19,132 nt of DNA from NCBI GenBank assembly GCA_002104895.1, contig MCFG01000105.1, forward strand, positions 155,001 through 174,132, written 5' to 3'. Below, one piece after another: positions 9,591 to 19,132 of the stretch (its first letter is position 1; each line of letters opens with the position of its first letter). The stretch comes from Anaeromyces robustus (Eukaryota; Neocallimastigomycota; Neocallimastigomycetes; Neocallimastigales; Neocallimastigaceae). The position numbers and the translations under genes are program-made. A model generated the notes under the pieces. It was given only the letters and a program-made list of their open reading frames with translations. It ran no database searches and was not told the origin of the DNA.

Positions 9591-12186
9591 TTAATAATAT
9601 TAATACATTATGAAATTAATATTTTTATGAAATAATTAGAAAATAATAAATTTTTAAATTTAAAATTTAAAATTTAAAATTTTAATTAATAATATAATAT
9701 TAAAAAGTCTAATAGTTTAATAAATCATAGTTACCAGTAATATTCAAATATTTTTTAAATATTTTATGTACAAAAGAAATATAGAGTTTAAAAATTATAA
9801 AAAAAAATGTACTAATTAAAAAAAATAAAATATTTTAAATATTTTAAATATTCAAAATACAAAATAAAGAGTTTAATAATTATAAAAAAAAAAGCAAATT
9901 AAAAAAAAAAAAAAGAATAAAATTAATTATTAATAGAACAAAAATCGAAACAAAAGTATTAAATATCATTAATAATAATAATAATAATAATAATTAATAA
10001 TTAATAAGAATAATTAAGTGTAACAATTTATAATAATAATAATATTAATAATAATAGTGTTATTATGAACATCATGGTATCACTAATGGTCATATTAGTA
10101 ATACAATTAAAATTATTATTTATTTATTTATCTTTTACATAGTTCATTATTATATATATATTTATTTATCTTTTGTAAAGTTTTATTTCTATTATTTTAT
10201 TGTATTTTAATTTATCTTACTAGATTAATGTTTTCAATAGTTGTTTTATTTATAAATTACATGTTAGTTCTCTTTTAATCATAAAAATAAAATTTTTTAT
10301 TTTATTGTATTTTTTATTTTATTGTATTTTTTATTTTATTGTATTTTTTATTTTTTTGTATATTTATCCTGATTTAAATCATAAATGCTGGAAATATAAT
10401 AAAATATTTATATTCAGGTAAAAATATTTATTATATAAAGAATAAAAATTTTCCTTGTTTCATCCCTATTTATTATTATTTTTGTGTACAAAAAAAGAAT
10501 TTTTGGTACAGCAGTAATAATTTTTGGTTTAATAGAAAAATTATTTACAAAAAAAAAAAATTAATTAATTTTTTCATTAATAGAAAAAAAAAAGTACAAA
10601 AAAAATATTAAAAAATTTAATTATATCAATTATAAATTGTAAATCATAAAATTTTATTTGTTAATTCATACCATATGTTTTTTTCTGGTTATGAGATTTT
10701 TCATGTCTCACACTATAATATAACTATTTTAAAAATTTTATTAAAAAAATTTTTTTTTTCTGAATAATTAAAATATTACTCAAAAATTACTGGTAAATAT
10801 AAATATAAAAAAAATTAATAAATTATCAAAAAAAACCATAAAAATATATATTTTGGAAACGATAAAAAATATTGTATAAAAAATAAAAAAAAAAAAAATT
10901 AAAAAATGATTAATTTTTTTAGTTTTTCATATCAAAAAACAATAAAAATTATGTAAAACAATAAAATAAAAAAAAATTACATTTTTGAAACAAATCTTTG
11001 TCAAAGATAATATACAATATAAAGAATTTTTTTTTATAAAATATTTTATAAAATTCTTTAAAGTTAAAACTTTAAATTATGAAACAAAATTAATATTCAT
11101 TAGTAAAATTTTATAGAAAGGAAAAAAAAATAAAACTTCTTTTTATTTATTTAATAAGTTCTCTTAAATATGCTTATTTTTAATGCGATAATATTATGTA
11201 TATTAATATCAAATATTTTTATATTATTAATTATTATGAATGTGGTATAAACTAAAAATAAATCATTCCAAATTAAAATTACCTTAATTAACGATTATTA
11301 TTTTTTTAAATTGAATTGAATTAAAATATTATTTTGATATATTTTAAATATTATCTTGATATATTTTAAATATTAAAAAATTAAAGTTAATATAGTAGAT
11401 GAGATTTTACTTTTTTTTTAATTGAATTCAATAAATTATCTTAAACATCTTATACAAAATATAGGAATAAATATTAATATAATAAATTAAAGAAAAAATA
11501 AATATTTAGATATATAAAAAAAAATTAATACGATGATAGAAATAATAATAAAATAGGATGATAACAATATAAGTTAAATTTTAAAAAAAAAATAATTAAT
11601 TATTAAATTATATGAAATATATAAATTAAAAAATTAATAAAAAATTAATAAAAAAAAAAAAAAAAAGAAAAAAAGAAAAAGCAAAGGATATAAATTTATA
11701 ATATAAGAATTATAATATGATATTATATTATATAAAATTGTGTCATCATTCATTTATGCCATACTAAATTTTTAATATATTTCAATACAATACAATATAA
11801 TATATATTAATATAATGATATTAATGTGTGGAACAAATTTTTAATAAAATAATATAATTATTATTTAATATTATAAAAAATTACATACAATAGTAAAATA
11901 TATTTATCTTTTATATTCCATCGTATTAATAGTTGCACATTTCATATAAAAGCCTCTTTACTTTTTTTATATTAATAAAAATAAAAGAATTATTATTTAG
12001 ACCTTTATATTCTTATTAAGAATAATAAATATTTTATTATTATATATATATTTGATTGAATAGTTTATATATATAAAATAAATAATAAAATTATTTTTGA
12101 TAATTTATTAATTTATAAATAATATAATAATATGAATACAATAATCCTATTTAATATGAATACAAGAATCCTATTTTTTGAATTAT
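9591..12186. other. A/T-rich spacer with short tandem repeats, no gene seen
   Basis: Within it: four AAATTTA units at 9656-9683; GAGTTTAA-ATTATAAAAAAA at 9784 and 9869; a 28-bp hairpin GTATCACTAAT…ATTAGTAATAC at 10077-10104; four 17-bp units ending TTATTGTA, with GTA at 10307, 10324, 10341 and 10358; a 22-bp repeat AAATATTATYTTGATATATTT at 11323-11373; and an exact 24-bp tandem duplication with one change at 12129-12176. No coding signal on either strand. Confidence 0.6.
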
Positions 12187-12216
12187 AAACAAAATTTTTT
12201 TTTTCCTTTTGTTAAA

Positions 12217-12350
12217 TCGTACCACATTACTCTTTATTAATACTACTATTAATTTTTTTGTGATACTTTAATAAAAAGATTTTTTTTTTTTTTTATTAAT
12301 ATAAAATTATGTAATATTTTATAAAATAATGTATCACAAGAAGAAAAAAA

Positions 12351-12388
<38 letters not shown>

Positions 12389-12396
12389 TGGTACGA
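12217..12396. mobile_element. Possible MITE-like inverted-repeat element (copy B)
   Basis: The outer ends TCGTACCACAT (12217-12227) and ATGTGGTACGA (12386-12396) are perfect inverted repeats, and TTGTGATAC (12258-12266) and GTATCACAA (12331-12339) form an inner inverted pair. The right arm is swollen by a 31-base poly(A) run at 12356-12386. Looser similarity (an AACAAAA string on both sides) may extend the arms to about 12187-12440. The left end resembles 6814-6829. No transposase and no clear target duplication were seen, so a non-autonomous element is only one reading; a structural palindrome is the other. Confidence 0.5.
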
Positions 12397-12440
12397 AATA
12401 AAGAAAAAAATTAATACTAAATATAAAAAAAAAGTTTTTG

Positions 12441-13671
12441 TTAAAAATATAGATAATTATTAATTTACTTAGTTTTTTTATATAATTTTGTAATTATTTA
12501 TTTAGTTATTTATTTATTTATTTAATTATTATTTTATTTTATTTATTTTATTTTATATAAAACAATATATTAAGGCCCATCTTAAATAAATTTTTATCTT
12601 ATTTATATATCAATTTTATTATTAAACTATTTTTCTATTAAAAATCTTAATATTGAAATTTATATTAAAAAATAAAAATAAAAAAAAAAATAATTATTAA
12701 AGGTCTTTTATAGTTATTAATAAAAACATGTATATTGAAAATTATATATATTGTCATAATTTATAAATATTAAGAATAATGATGAAAATAATTTGTTGTA
12801 TAAAGCATATTTTTAGATAGTATTAATTATTACGTTATGCTATTTTAATAATAATTTCAGTTTCTTCGAAATAATATTGGTTCATGTCAATCTTTCTATT
12901 TGAGAGTATTATTATGCGTTAATAATATTTTTTTTTTTAAATTGTAAAACTGTTAATAATAATAAAATATAAAATTGTATATATTATATATTATATAAAT
13001 GATTTTTTCCATTTATTTATATATATATGTAAGTTATATAAACTATTATGATTTTTTTAATAATTGTATTATATATAACAGTTACTTTTTTTTTTAGATT
13101 AAAGGAAGAGAATATATTTCCATGTTTTTTACTAATCAATTAGTTATGAATAATTATTAATACATTTAGAATTTGGTACTTAATTATAAAAAAAAAAAAA
13201 AAAAGATTAAAAAAAAATAAAAGAAAATTCTATCTAAAAAAATCTATATAGCATATATTTAGTATAAAGAAAAATATAATAAATTTCAATGTAGAATATT
13301 ATTCGAATTTTATTCTTTTCTAAAATGGTAAAATACTATAAAACAAATAATTGTTTATTTATAAGAAAAGTATCTCATATATCCCATATTTATATGTATA
13401 AAATATAATATATAAAATATAATATTATATTATATTATATTTATGAATTTATAATGAAATTGTATATATAAAAAAATAAATAAAAATTAAATAAAAATAA
13501 AAATAAAAATAAAAATAATAATAATAATAAAATATTTTTAAATATTCTCAAAAATCTAATATGAATAATTAATAAAATGATAATATATATATAATATATA
13601 TATAACTAACTTTTAATAAGAAAATAATTATTTAAATAATGATTCTTCATCTATATTCATATATATATATA
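12441..13671. other. A/T-rich spacer, no gene seen
   Basis: It holds TTTA- and TTTTA-type simple repeats at 12490-12556, an (ATAAAA)n run near 13480-13515, and TA-rich stretches around 13390-13440 and 13580-13605. A patch of slightly higher complexity at 12820-12930 has stops in all frames within short distances. Confidence 0.55.
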
Positions 13672-14192
13672 TTTATTTTTCTTTACTTTTATTTTACTTT
13701 TTTATTTAATCCATTATTTATTTTTTTTTTCTTTACTTTTATTATTTTACTTTTTATTTAATCCATTATTTATTTATTTTTCTTTACTTTTATTTTTCTT
13801 TTTATTTAATCCATTATTTATTTATTTTTCTTTACTTTTATTTTAATTTTTATTTAATCCATTATTTATTTATTTATTTACTTTTATTTTACTTTTTATT
13901 TAATCCATTATTTATTTATTTATTTATTTACTTTTATTTTACTTTTTATTTAATCCATTATTTATTTATTTTTTTTTTCTTTACTTTTATTATTTTACTT
14001 TTTATTTAATCCATTATTTATTTGTTTTTCTTTACTTTTATTTAATCCATTATTTATTTATTTTTCTTTACTTTTATTTAATCAATTATTTATTTATTTT
14101 TCTTGACTTTTATTTTACTTTTTTTATTTAACCAATTATTTATTTATTTTCCTTTACTTTTATTTTACTTTTTATTCAATTATTTATTAATT
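13672..14192. repeat. About 50-bp pyrimidine-biased minisatellite, about 11 copies
   Basis: The core TTTAATCCATTATTTATTT recurs near 13711, 13762, 13811, 13859, 13904, 13954, 14011 and 14046, then as variants (TCAATT, ACCAATT, TTCAATT) near 14083, 14132 and 14177. Each core is linked by CTTTACTTTTATTTTACTTTT strings of variable length. Spacing is mostly 45-57 bp, with two short units of about 36 bp. The plus strand has almost no G over half a kilobase. Divergence increases toward gene 2. Confidence 0.93.
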
Positions 14193-14352
14193 TGTTAGGT
14201 ACTTATTCATTATGTGTGTTTTATAATTATAAAAATTCTTTTTTTTTTTTTTTTTGACTTAACTCTATATATAATTAAAAAAATAAAATAAAATAAAATA
14301 ACATATTTATTAGAAACTAATATAATTATAATAACAAATATTCTCTTTTTTT

Positions 14353-14383
<31 letters not shown>

Positions 14384-14816
14384 GTTTTGTTTTTTTGTTT
14401 TTTATTTATTTATTTTTATTTTTATATTTTATATATTTATATTTTTCTTATTATATATATATATATATAAATTTTATTATTATTATTATATATTGATATT
14501 GAAATAAAAAAAAAAAAAATATAAAATAAAAATTAAAATAAAAGATAGTCTTTTTTTTTTTCTTTTTTTCTTTTTTTTTTTTTCTTTTTAAATCTTAGTC
14601 TTTAAAATATTAAAACCTATTTAATAATACATAATTAGATTTAAAATAATTGTAAAAAAAAAAAAAAAAAAAAGTAAAATAAAATAAAAATTTAAAAATT
14701 AAAATAATTAACAAATAATAATGTAATTATTTTAACTATAACTATTTTTCAATAAATGTATAAATATTAAATATTAAATATTTAAATATTTAAATATTAA
14801 TACTTATTTATAATCG

Positions 14817-14849
<33 letters not shown>

Positions 14850-15365
14850 ATTTCTAATAATTTTTTTTTTTATTTTATGAAATTAATATTCATCATTATT
14901 TGGATTTATTTAATTCTTTTTTTTAAATAATGTATATACATTATATTAAAAGTTGGTATAATAAATAATGATGTTTTTTTTAGTTTCATTTCTTCTTTTT
15001 TCCTTTTTTTTTTTCTTTTTTTTTTTTAGATATTATGTTACATTATTTTCTTCATACTTATTTAAACAGAATAATAAAACACTAATAAATGTAAAAATTT
15101 ATATATAATATAAAAAAAGTATAATAAAAGAAAAAAAAAATTATATTCATAAAAAATAAGAAAAAAAATAATAATAAATTAAGTAATATCTAAATTAATA
15201 TATTATAAACTTATACATAATACTAAAAGTAATTACGATAAAAAGATAATTAAAATTATTTAACATATTTTTTTTTCGCATATAAAAATTAAAAATACTA
15301 AAAAAAAAAAAAAAAGATTCCTTTTTATAATTTTCTTTTCTTTTCTTTTTTTCTTTTTTTCCATT
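14193..15365. other. 3' flank of gene 2, homopolymer-rich, no gene seen
   Basis: There are very long T runs (14350-14383, 14551-14585) and A runs (14654-14673, and 32 bases at 14817-14848), and a palindromic AAATATT cluster at 14760-14800. Gene 2 reads leftward into this DNA, so its 3' untranslated region lies at the right end; no poly(A) signal could be chosen among the many A-rich strings. Confidence 0.6.
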
Positions 15366-18064
15366 CTAATGATTCATAATTTCCAATAGATTTTCTACAT
15401 CCATATAATTATAATTTCCTCCACCACACATTAATACTTTAGCACTACCAGATGGTAAAATAGATTCAGGATATTGGAATGAATTTGATATAATCGTTGG
15501 AATATTATTTGGATTTGGTGTATTATAATATTTTGGTGGTTCAGGACTTGTTATAGTTGATTCTGATGTTTTTGAATAATTCATTAAATCAACTGTTGTT
15601 GATCTAGTTTGAGCTGGACTCTTTGAATAGTTAGAATGATTACTACTAATTAAAGTATTTGTATAACTTGGTGAACTTTCTTCGGGTATAATATGATAAG
15701 AATATTGACCATCTTTATATTTATCTTTACCAGTATAGATAGTTTTCTTTTCAGCAGGTATATCTTTTTGAATATAGTAAAGTTTAAGGCCAAAAATGAC
15801 TAAAGTCATATAAGCAACATAGAATAACTTTGGTATTGTATGTAAGTAATAATATAAGTTCTTATTACGAATAGTTATATATTTTAAAACAATTTCAAGT
15901 ATAATTATAGCAATGGAAGAATATATAATTAAACTGAAATTGCGAAGATCTAAATAATATTTTGGGAATTTCCATTCAACAAACATAAGATAAGCAATAC
16001 CTAAAGTCATTAATAAATTTAATGAAAGAGAGAAATTGAAGTAAAAATCTCCTATAAAAGAATCTGAATCACAAATATAGAAAGATTCATTTAATTCATT
16101 TCTAGTATTAACAACTTGACGTTTAAATGATGAAAATATAGCCCAAAGGAATCCAATACCCATTTCCATAAAAAAGAGGAAATTTACAACTAAAGTCATA
16201 TTATTACGAACGTACTTTGGCAATCCATAATTTCTTGGATAATTACCAATAAGACGTGCAAATATTGGAGCATTTGTTAAACAATAACCCATCATCAAAA
16301 GATAGAATCTGAATTGACATTTTATGCTACTAGTATTACCAGAATTTAAAAATACAAATAATAATATAAGTATACATCCAAATATATATATATACCAATA
16401 ATTTGTTGTTAAAAAGCATAAATGTTCATTATCATAATAACAATAAACAAAGAATAAACTAAGTAAGCATCCAATAAATAAGAATATTGTAATTCCATTG
16501 ATTATAATAGATGGACCACTCTTATATTCCACTGATTGAATACGAACAATATTACGATTTCTAGTTAAAGCTTTTTCCATTGTCATTTCACCTTTCATTG
16601 CTTTAGCAATATTGGATGAAAATTCTCTTGAATATAAATCATATTCTTTATATGAAGTTGGTCTTGCTACAGCTTGAATATTTTTATATAAATCACAATC
16701 AATTCTTTCACATACTTCATTTTCAGTATATACACTTGGAATTGCTGGTAATTTATCACTAATCATTTCTTTTTGAATGTCATAACTTAAAAAAAAGTCA
16801 ATAACTTTAACTGCTTCTTTAATATTTTTTGATGATTTTGGAATAGCAATATTATGACCACCAACAACAGAAGCGGATACACCTTCATAATATCCAGGAA
16901 TAATAGCATTTTTAATGACAGCATTACATAATGGCATCATTGTTACAGTAATTTCATTACATACATTACCAATAAATTGCCAATTTCTACCAAATAATGC
17001 TTTTCCAGACCATAATAATTCACCTATTTCACCTTCATTTTTATTTAATGAATCATCTATTATATTTTTATATTTTAATTATGAAAGTTAGTATAATTAT
17101 ATTTAATTTTTTATTTTATGGTTTCATTTTATTTTAATTTATTTTAATCTTTATATATCATTAATAAATAAATAAATAAATACCTGTTGCTATTCCCATT
17201 TTTTTCATTTTTTCTATAGTACTTAAAACTTGAAGAGCTTCTTTACTTAATAATGATGGACATGGTTCTCCAACTTTTTTACGTCCGGAATAAAGTAATT
17301 CTAATGCTGAGCATGTTGCTGTTTCAGTTTCATAATGTTGAGAAGTATATCCTATTATATTATTACCAAGAACTTTTTCACTTTCTACAATAAATTTTGC
17401 AGTTTCTATTAATTCATCCCATGTTGTAGGTACACCTTTATTATACTTTATTAATAAATCTTGATTATATCCTAAAACACCATATTCTGAAAATAATGGC
17501 TTTATTTATAAATAAATATTTAAAAATATATTAATATATTAAAATGTATTTTTTTTTTTTTTTAATCTTTATTATTTATTTCAAATCATTTTAATTTTTA
17601 TTTTATCTTTATTTACTTACCATTGATATTAATTCACCATTAGGTGCAGTACATGTTTCTATTGAAGTAGAAATAAATGTAGATATTTTTTCCTTTGAAA
17701 AGTATGGTCTTAAATCTATTAAATAATCAGAGAATTTTCCACTGTAAATAAGATCATATGTTACAATATCAACATTTTCTGAATTACTATCATAATTTTT
17801 TAGATAATTCCATAAAGCATTGGCTACTTCATAAGTCGGTTTTGAATCAGTATTATTTTTATCAGTTAATATAGTTAAATCTAATTTTATGTCTAGTGAA
17901 TTTTGTGTTGAATATTCATTAAATCTTTTTACTAGCTCTGAATAATAAGTATCATTTTCTGAATATGCAAAAGCATACATTTTTACATTTACAATGCCAG
18001 CTTTTACTATATTTACAAATGTAAATATACTTATTAAAAAGAAAGAAAAATAATAATTTAACAT
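15366..18064 (-). CDS. Class C GPCR-like receptor with bacterial solute-binding ectodomain (gene 2, 3 exons, 816 aa)
   Basis: Exons on the minus strand are 18064-17621, 17499-17184 and 17056-15366, joining in frame to 816 codons plus TAG. The ATG at 18064 is the first in frame after a TAA at 18103-18101, and has A at -3. A longer bacterial-style reading from a TTG at 18094 is not credible in a fungus. Residues 1-22 are a signal peptide (MLNYYFSFFLISIFTFVNIVKA). Residues about 23-425 are a solute-binding domain: MYAFAYSENDTYYSELV, PLFSEYGVLGYNQDLL at 149-164, TTWDELIE, VVGGHNIAIP, ARPTS, and a terminal GEMTMEKAL helix. Membrane helices lie at about 435-460, 472-491, 500-523, 540-562, 592-614, 627-645 and 661-683. 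Cys500 and Cys582 fit the class C TM3-ECL2 disulphide. The tail (684-816) is Ser/Thr/Pro-rich. Shared blocks with gene 1 include NYW and IFG in TM2 and PIF in TM3. It is a probable surface sensor with unknown ligand. Confidence 0.88.
17057..17183 (-). other. Gene 2 intron 2 (127 nt, phase 1), absent from gene 1
   Basis: The donor GTATTTATTT follows …GGA ATA GCA ACA G and the acceptor ATATAATAG precedes ATGATTCATT. Splicing gives a GAT codon and reads …KKMGIATDDSLNKNEGEIGELL. In gene 1 the equivalent stretch (…EKMREVKEKASTNDDFGANEP) is continuous exon, so the intron was gained in gene 2 or lost from gene 1. Confidence 0.87.
17500..17620 (-). other. Gene 2 intron 1 (121 nt, phase 0), position shared with gene 1
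   Basis: The donor GTAAGTAAATA follows …GELISM and the acceptor ATAAATAAAG precedes CCATTATTTTC (PLFSEYGV…). Without splicing the reading frame runs into TAA after three intron codons (VSK). Position and phase match gene 1 intron 2. Confidence 0.9.
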
Positions 18065-19132
18065 TTTTGTTATTTTTTTAAAACTTAAAATCAATAGTTT
18101 TTACTAAAAGTATCTTTTTTCTTTTCTTTTAAATGATATTTATATATTCTTGAATAAACATAGGAATTTTGAAAAAAAAAATAAATAAATCTAAAAATGT
18201 ACAATGAAGTAAAGAAAAAATTAAAATTAAATTAATTAATCAATTAATTTGATATCTATGGTAATTAATTAATCAATTAATTAATTAACTATTGTTTTAT
18301 ACTTTTAAACTTGATAAAAATATTAATATTTAATACTTTTAAAAAAAATTAATATTATTTCTATTGCTACAAATAATATTAATATAATCTTATATTTTAT
18401 GAAATAATATTTTTTTTTCCTTTTGACTTAAATTCGTCTATATAACTACACAAATATTATTTACAATATCCCTTTGTGTTACTATTAAATATTTAATAAA
18501 ATTTTAAAATGTTTATAATTTAAAATTTTATCATTCCTTTGATGTGGAATCGAATATTATTGAATATTTACAAAAAAAAAATAATTGTTGTTGTTTCTAA
18601 TGCTTAAAATTTATAATTTATAATTATTTTCGTTTTTTTATGAAGTTTATATGATATAAATAAACGTTTTAATAGTTTTTAATTCATTCTGTATCAATTT
18701 ATTGTTTATAAAATCTTGAGCATTTAGATTTATTTTTTTTTTTTATTTACAAACTTTTAAAAAACGAATAAAAAATTTAAAGAAAAAAAAATTATAAAAA
18801 AATATTTTTAAAAAAAAAATAATAAAAATTAATATAAAAAATTAAAATATATAATAAATTTTTAATATATATTATCAAATTAAATATGCTATATATTTAT
18901 TCTATAATATTTATATAATATTTAATATATTTAAAAAATATATTATTCAATTAATTAAAATTTTAATTATAATTTCAATATTTTAAATTATTTTTGCTTT
19001 GTATATTATATTAAAATTATATTAATAATTGTAAAATTATTAATTCTAGTATATAAATAACACTATTATTTATATAAATTTATATATTTTAAATTGATGC
19101 AATTATAATTTATATATATATTTTACAATACA
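18065..19132. other. 5' flank of gene 2, no other gene seen
   Basis: This is the presumed promoter and leader of gene 2, read on the minus strand. It is A/T-rich, with the duplicated TTAATTAA block listed separately and a patch of higher complexity near 18530-18570 (CCTTTGATGTGGAATCG). No open frame of coding composition reaches the right edge. Confidence 0.55.
18230..18282. promoter_or_regulatory. Duplicated 20-bp AATTAATTAATCAATTAATT block upstream of gene 2
   Basis: Identical 20-bp copies lie at 18230-18249 and 18263-18282, 33 bp apart, about 165-220 bp upstream of the start codon of gene 2. Each copy is close to self-complementary and carries ATTA/TAAT cores of the kind bound by homeodomain proteins. 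A binding role is inference; TAAT strings are frequent in this background. Confidence 0.4.

Noticed and set aside
12356-12386. Poly(A) runs (also 7935-7961 and 14817-14848) as tails of retrotransposed copies
   Set aside because: No coding or element sequence lies upstream of the runs and no flanking target duplications were seen; homopolymers are common throughout.
3915-15365. Mitochondrial or plasmid origin suggested by extreme A/T content
   Set aside because: Both genes carry canonical GT-AG spliceosomal introns and no organellar genes are present; gut fungi lack mitochondrial genomes.
1149-18064. Dictyostelium-type origin (A/T-rich, GABA-B-like Grl receptors, Asn-rich tails)
   Set aside because: Dictyostelium Grl ectodomains are of the BMP lipoprotein type and its genes are closely packed; here the ectodomain is MBP-like and spacers exceed 10 kb. 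It cannot be fully excluded without a search.
18065-18094. Longer start of gene 2 at TTG 18094 (adding ten residues)
   Set aside because: TTG is not a normal start in fungi; the ATG at 18064 has a good context and puts a classical signal peptide right at the N-terminus.

Overview
The window looks like nuclear DNA of an anaerobic gut fungus (Neocallimastigomycota, the Neocallimastix/Piromyces/Anaeromyces group). Three things point there. Non-coding DNA is almost pure A/T, with long homopolymers and simple repeats. Coding exons stand out sharply by their higher G+C and have short spliceosomal introns (GT...AG, 121-175 nt). Both genes encode a bacterial-type solute-binding protein domain fused to a class C (GABA-B/metabotropic-like) seven-helix receptor domain, an architecture known to be abundant in gut fungi. 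The assignment is inference; no rRNA or marker gene is present.

Layout. 1-1148 is the 3' flank of gene 1, with a 9-bp satellite and a motif present three times. 1149-3914 (minus) is gene 1, three exons, 814 aa. 3915-15365 is about 11.4 kb with no recognisable gene, only A/T-rich DNA carrying minisatellites, many perfect or near-perfect hairpins, and two copies of a possible MITE-like sequence. 15366-18064 (minus) is gene 2, three exons, 816 aa. 18065-19132 is the 5' flank of gene 2.

The two genes are tandem, same-strand paralogues of nearly identical length. Each has a signal peptide, an extracellular binding domain of about 400 residues, seven membrane helices with the class C TM3-ECL2 cysteine pair, and a long low-complexity cytoplasmic tail. 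One intron sits at the same place and phase in both genes; each gene also has one intron the other lacks. The sequence suggests two cell-surface sensors of extracellular small molecules, plausibly plant-derived sugars or oligosaccharides. Ligand, G-protein coupling and any partnership between the two products cannot be read from the DNA. The coordinates given here join exons by hand from splice signals, reading frame and paralogue comparison.
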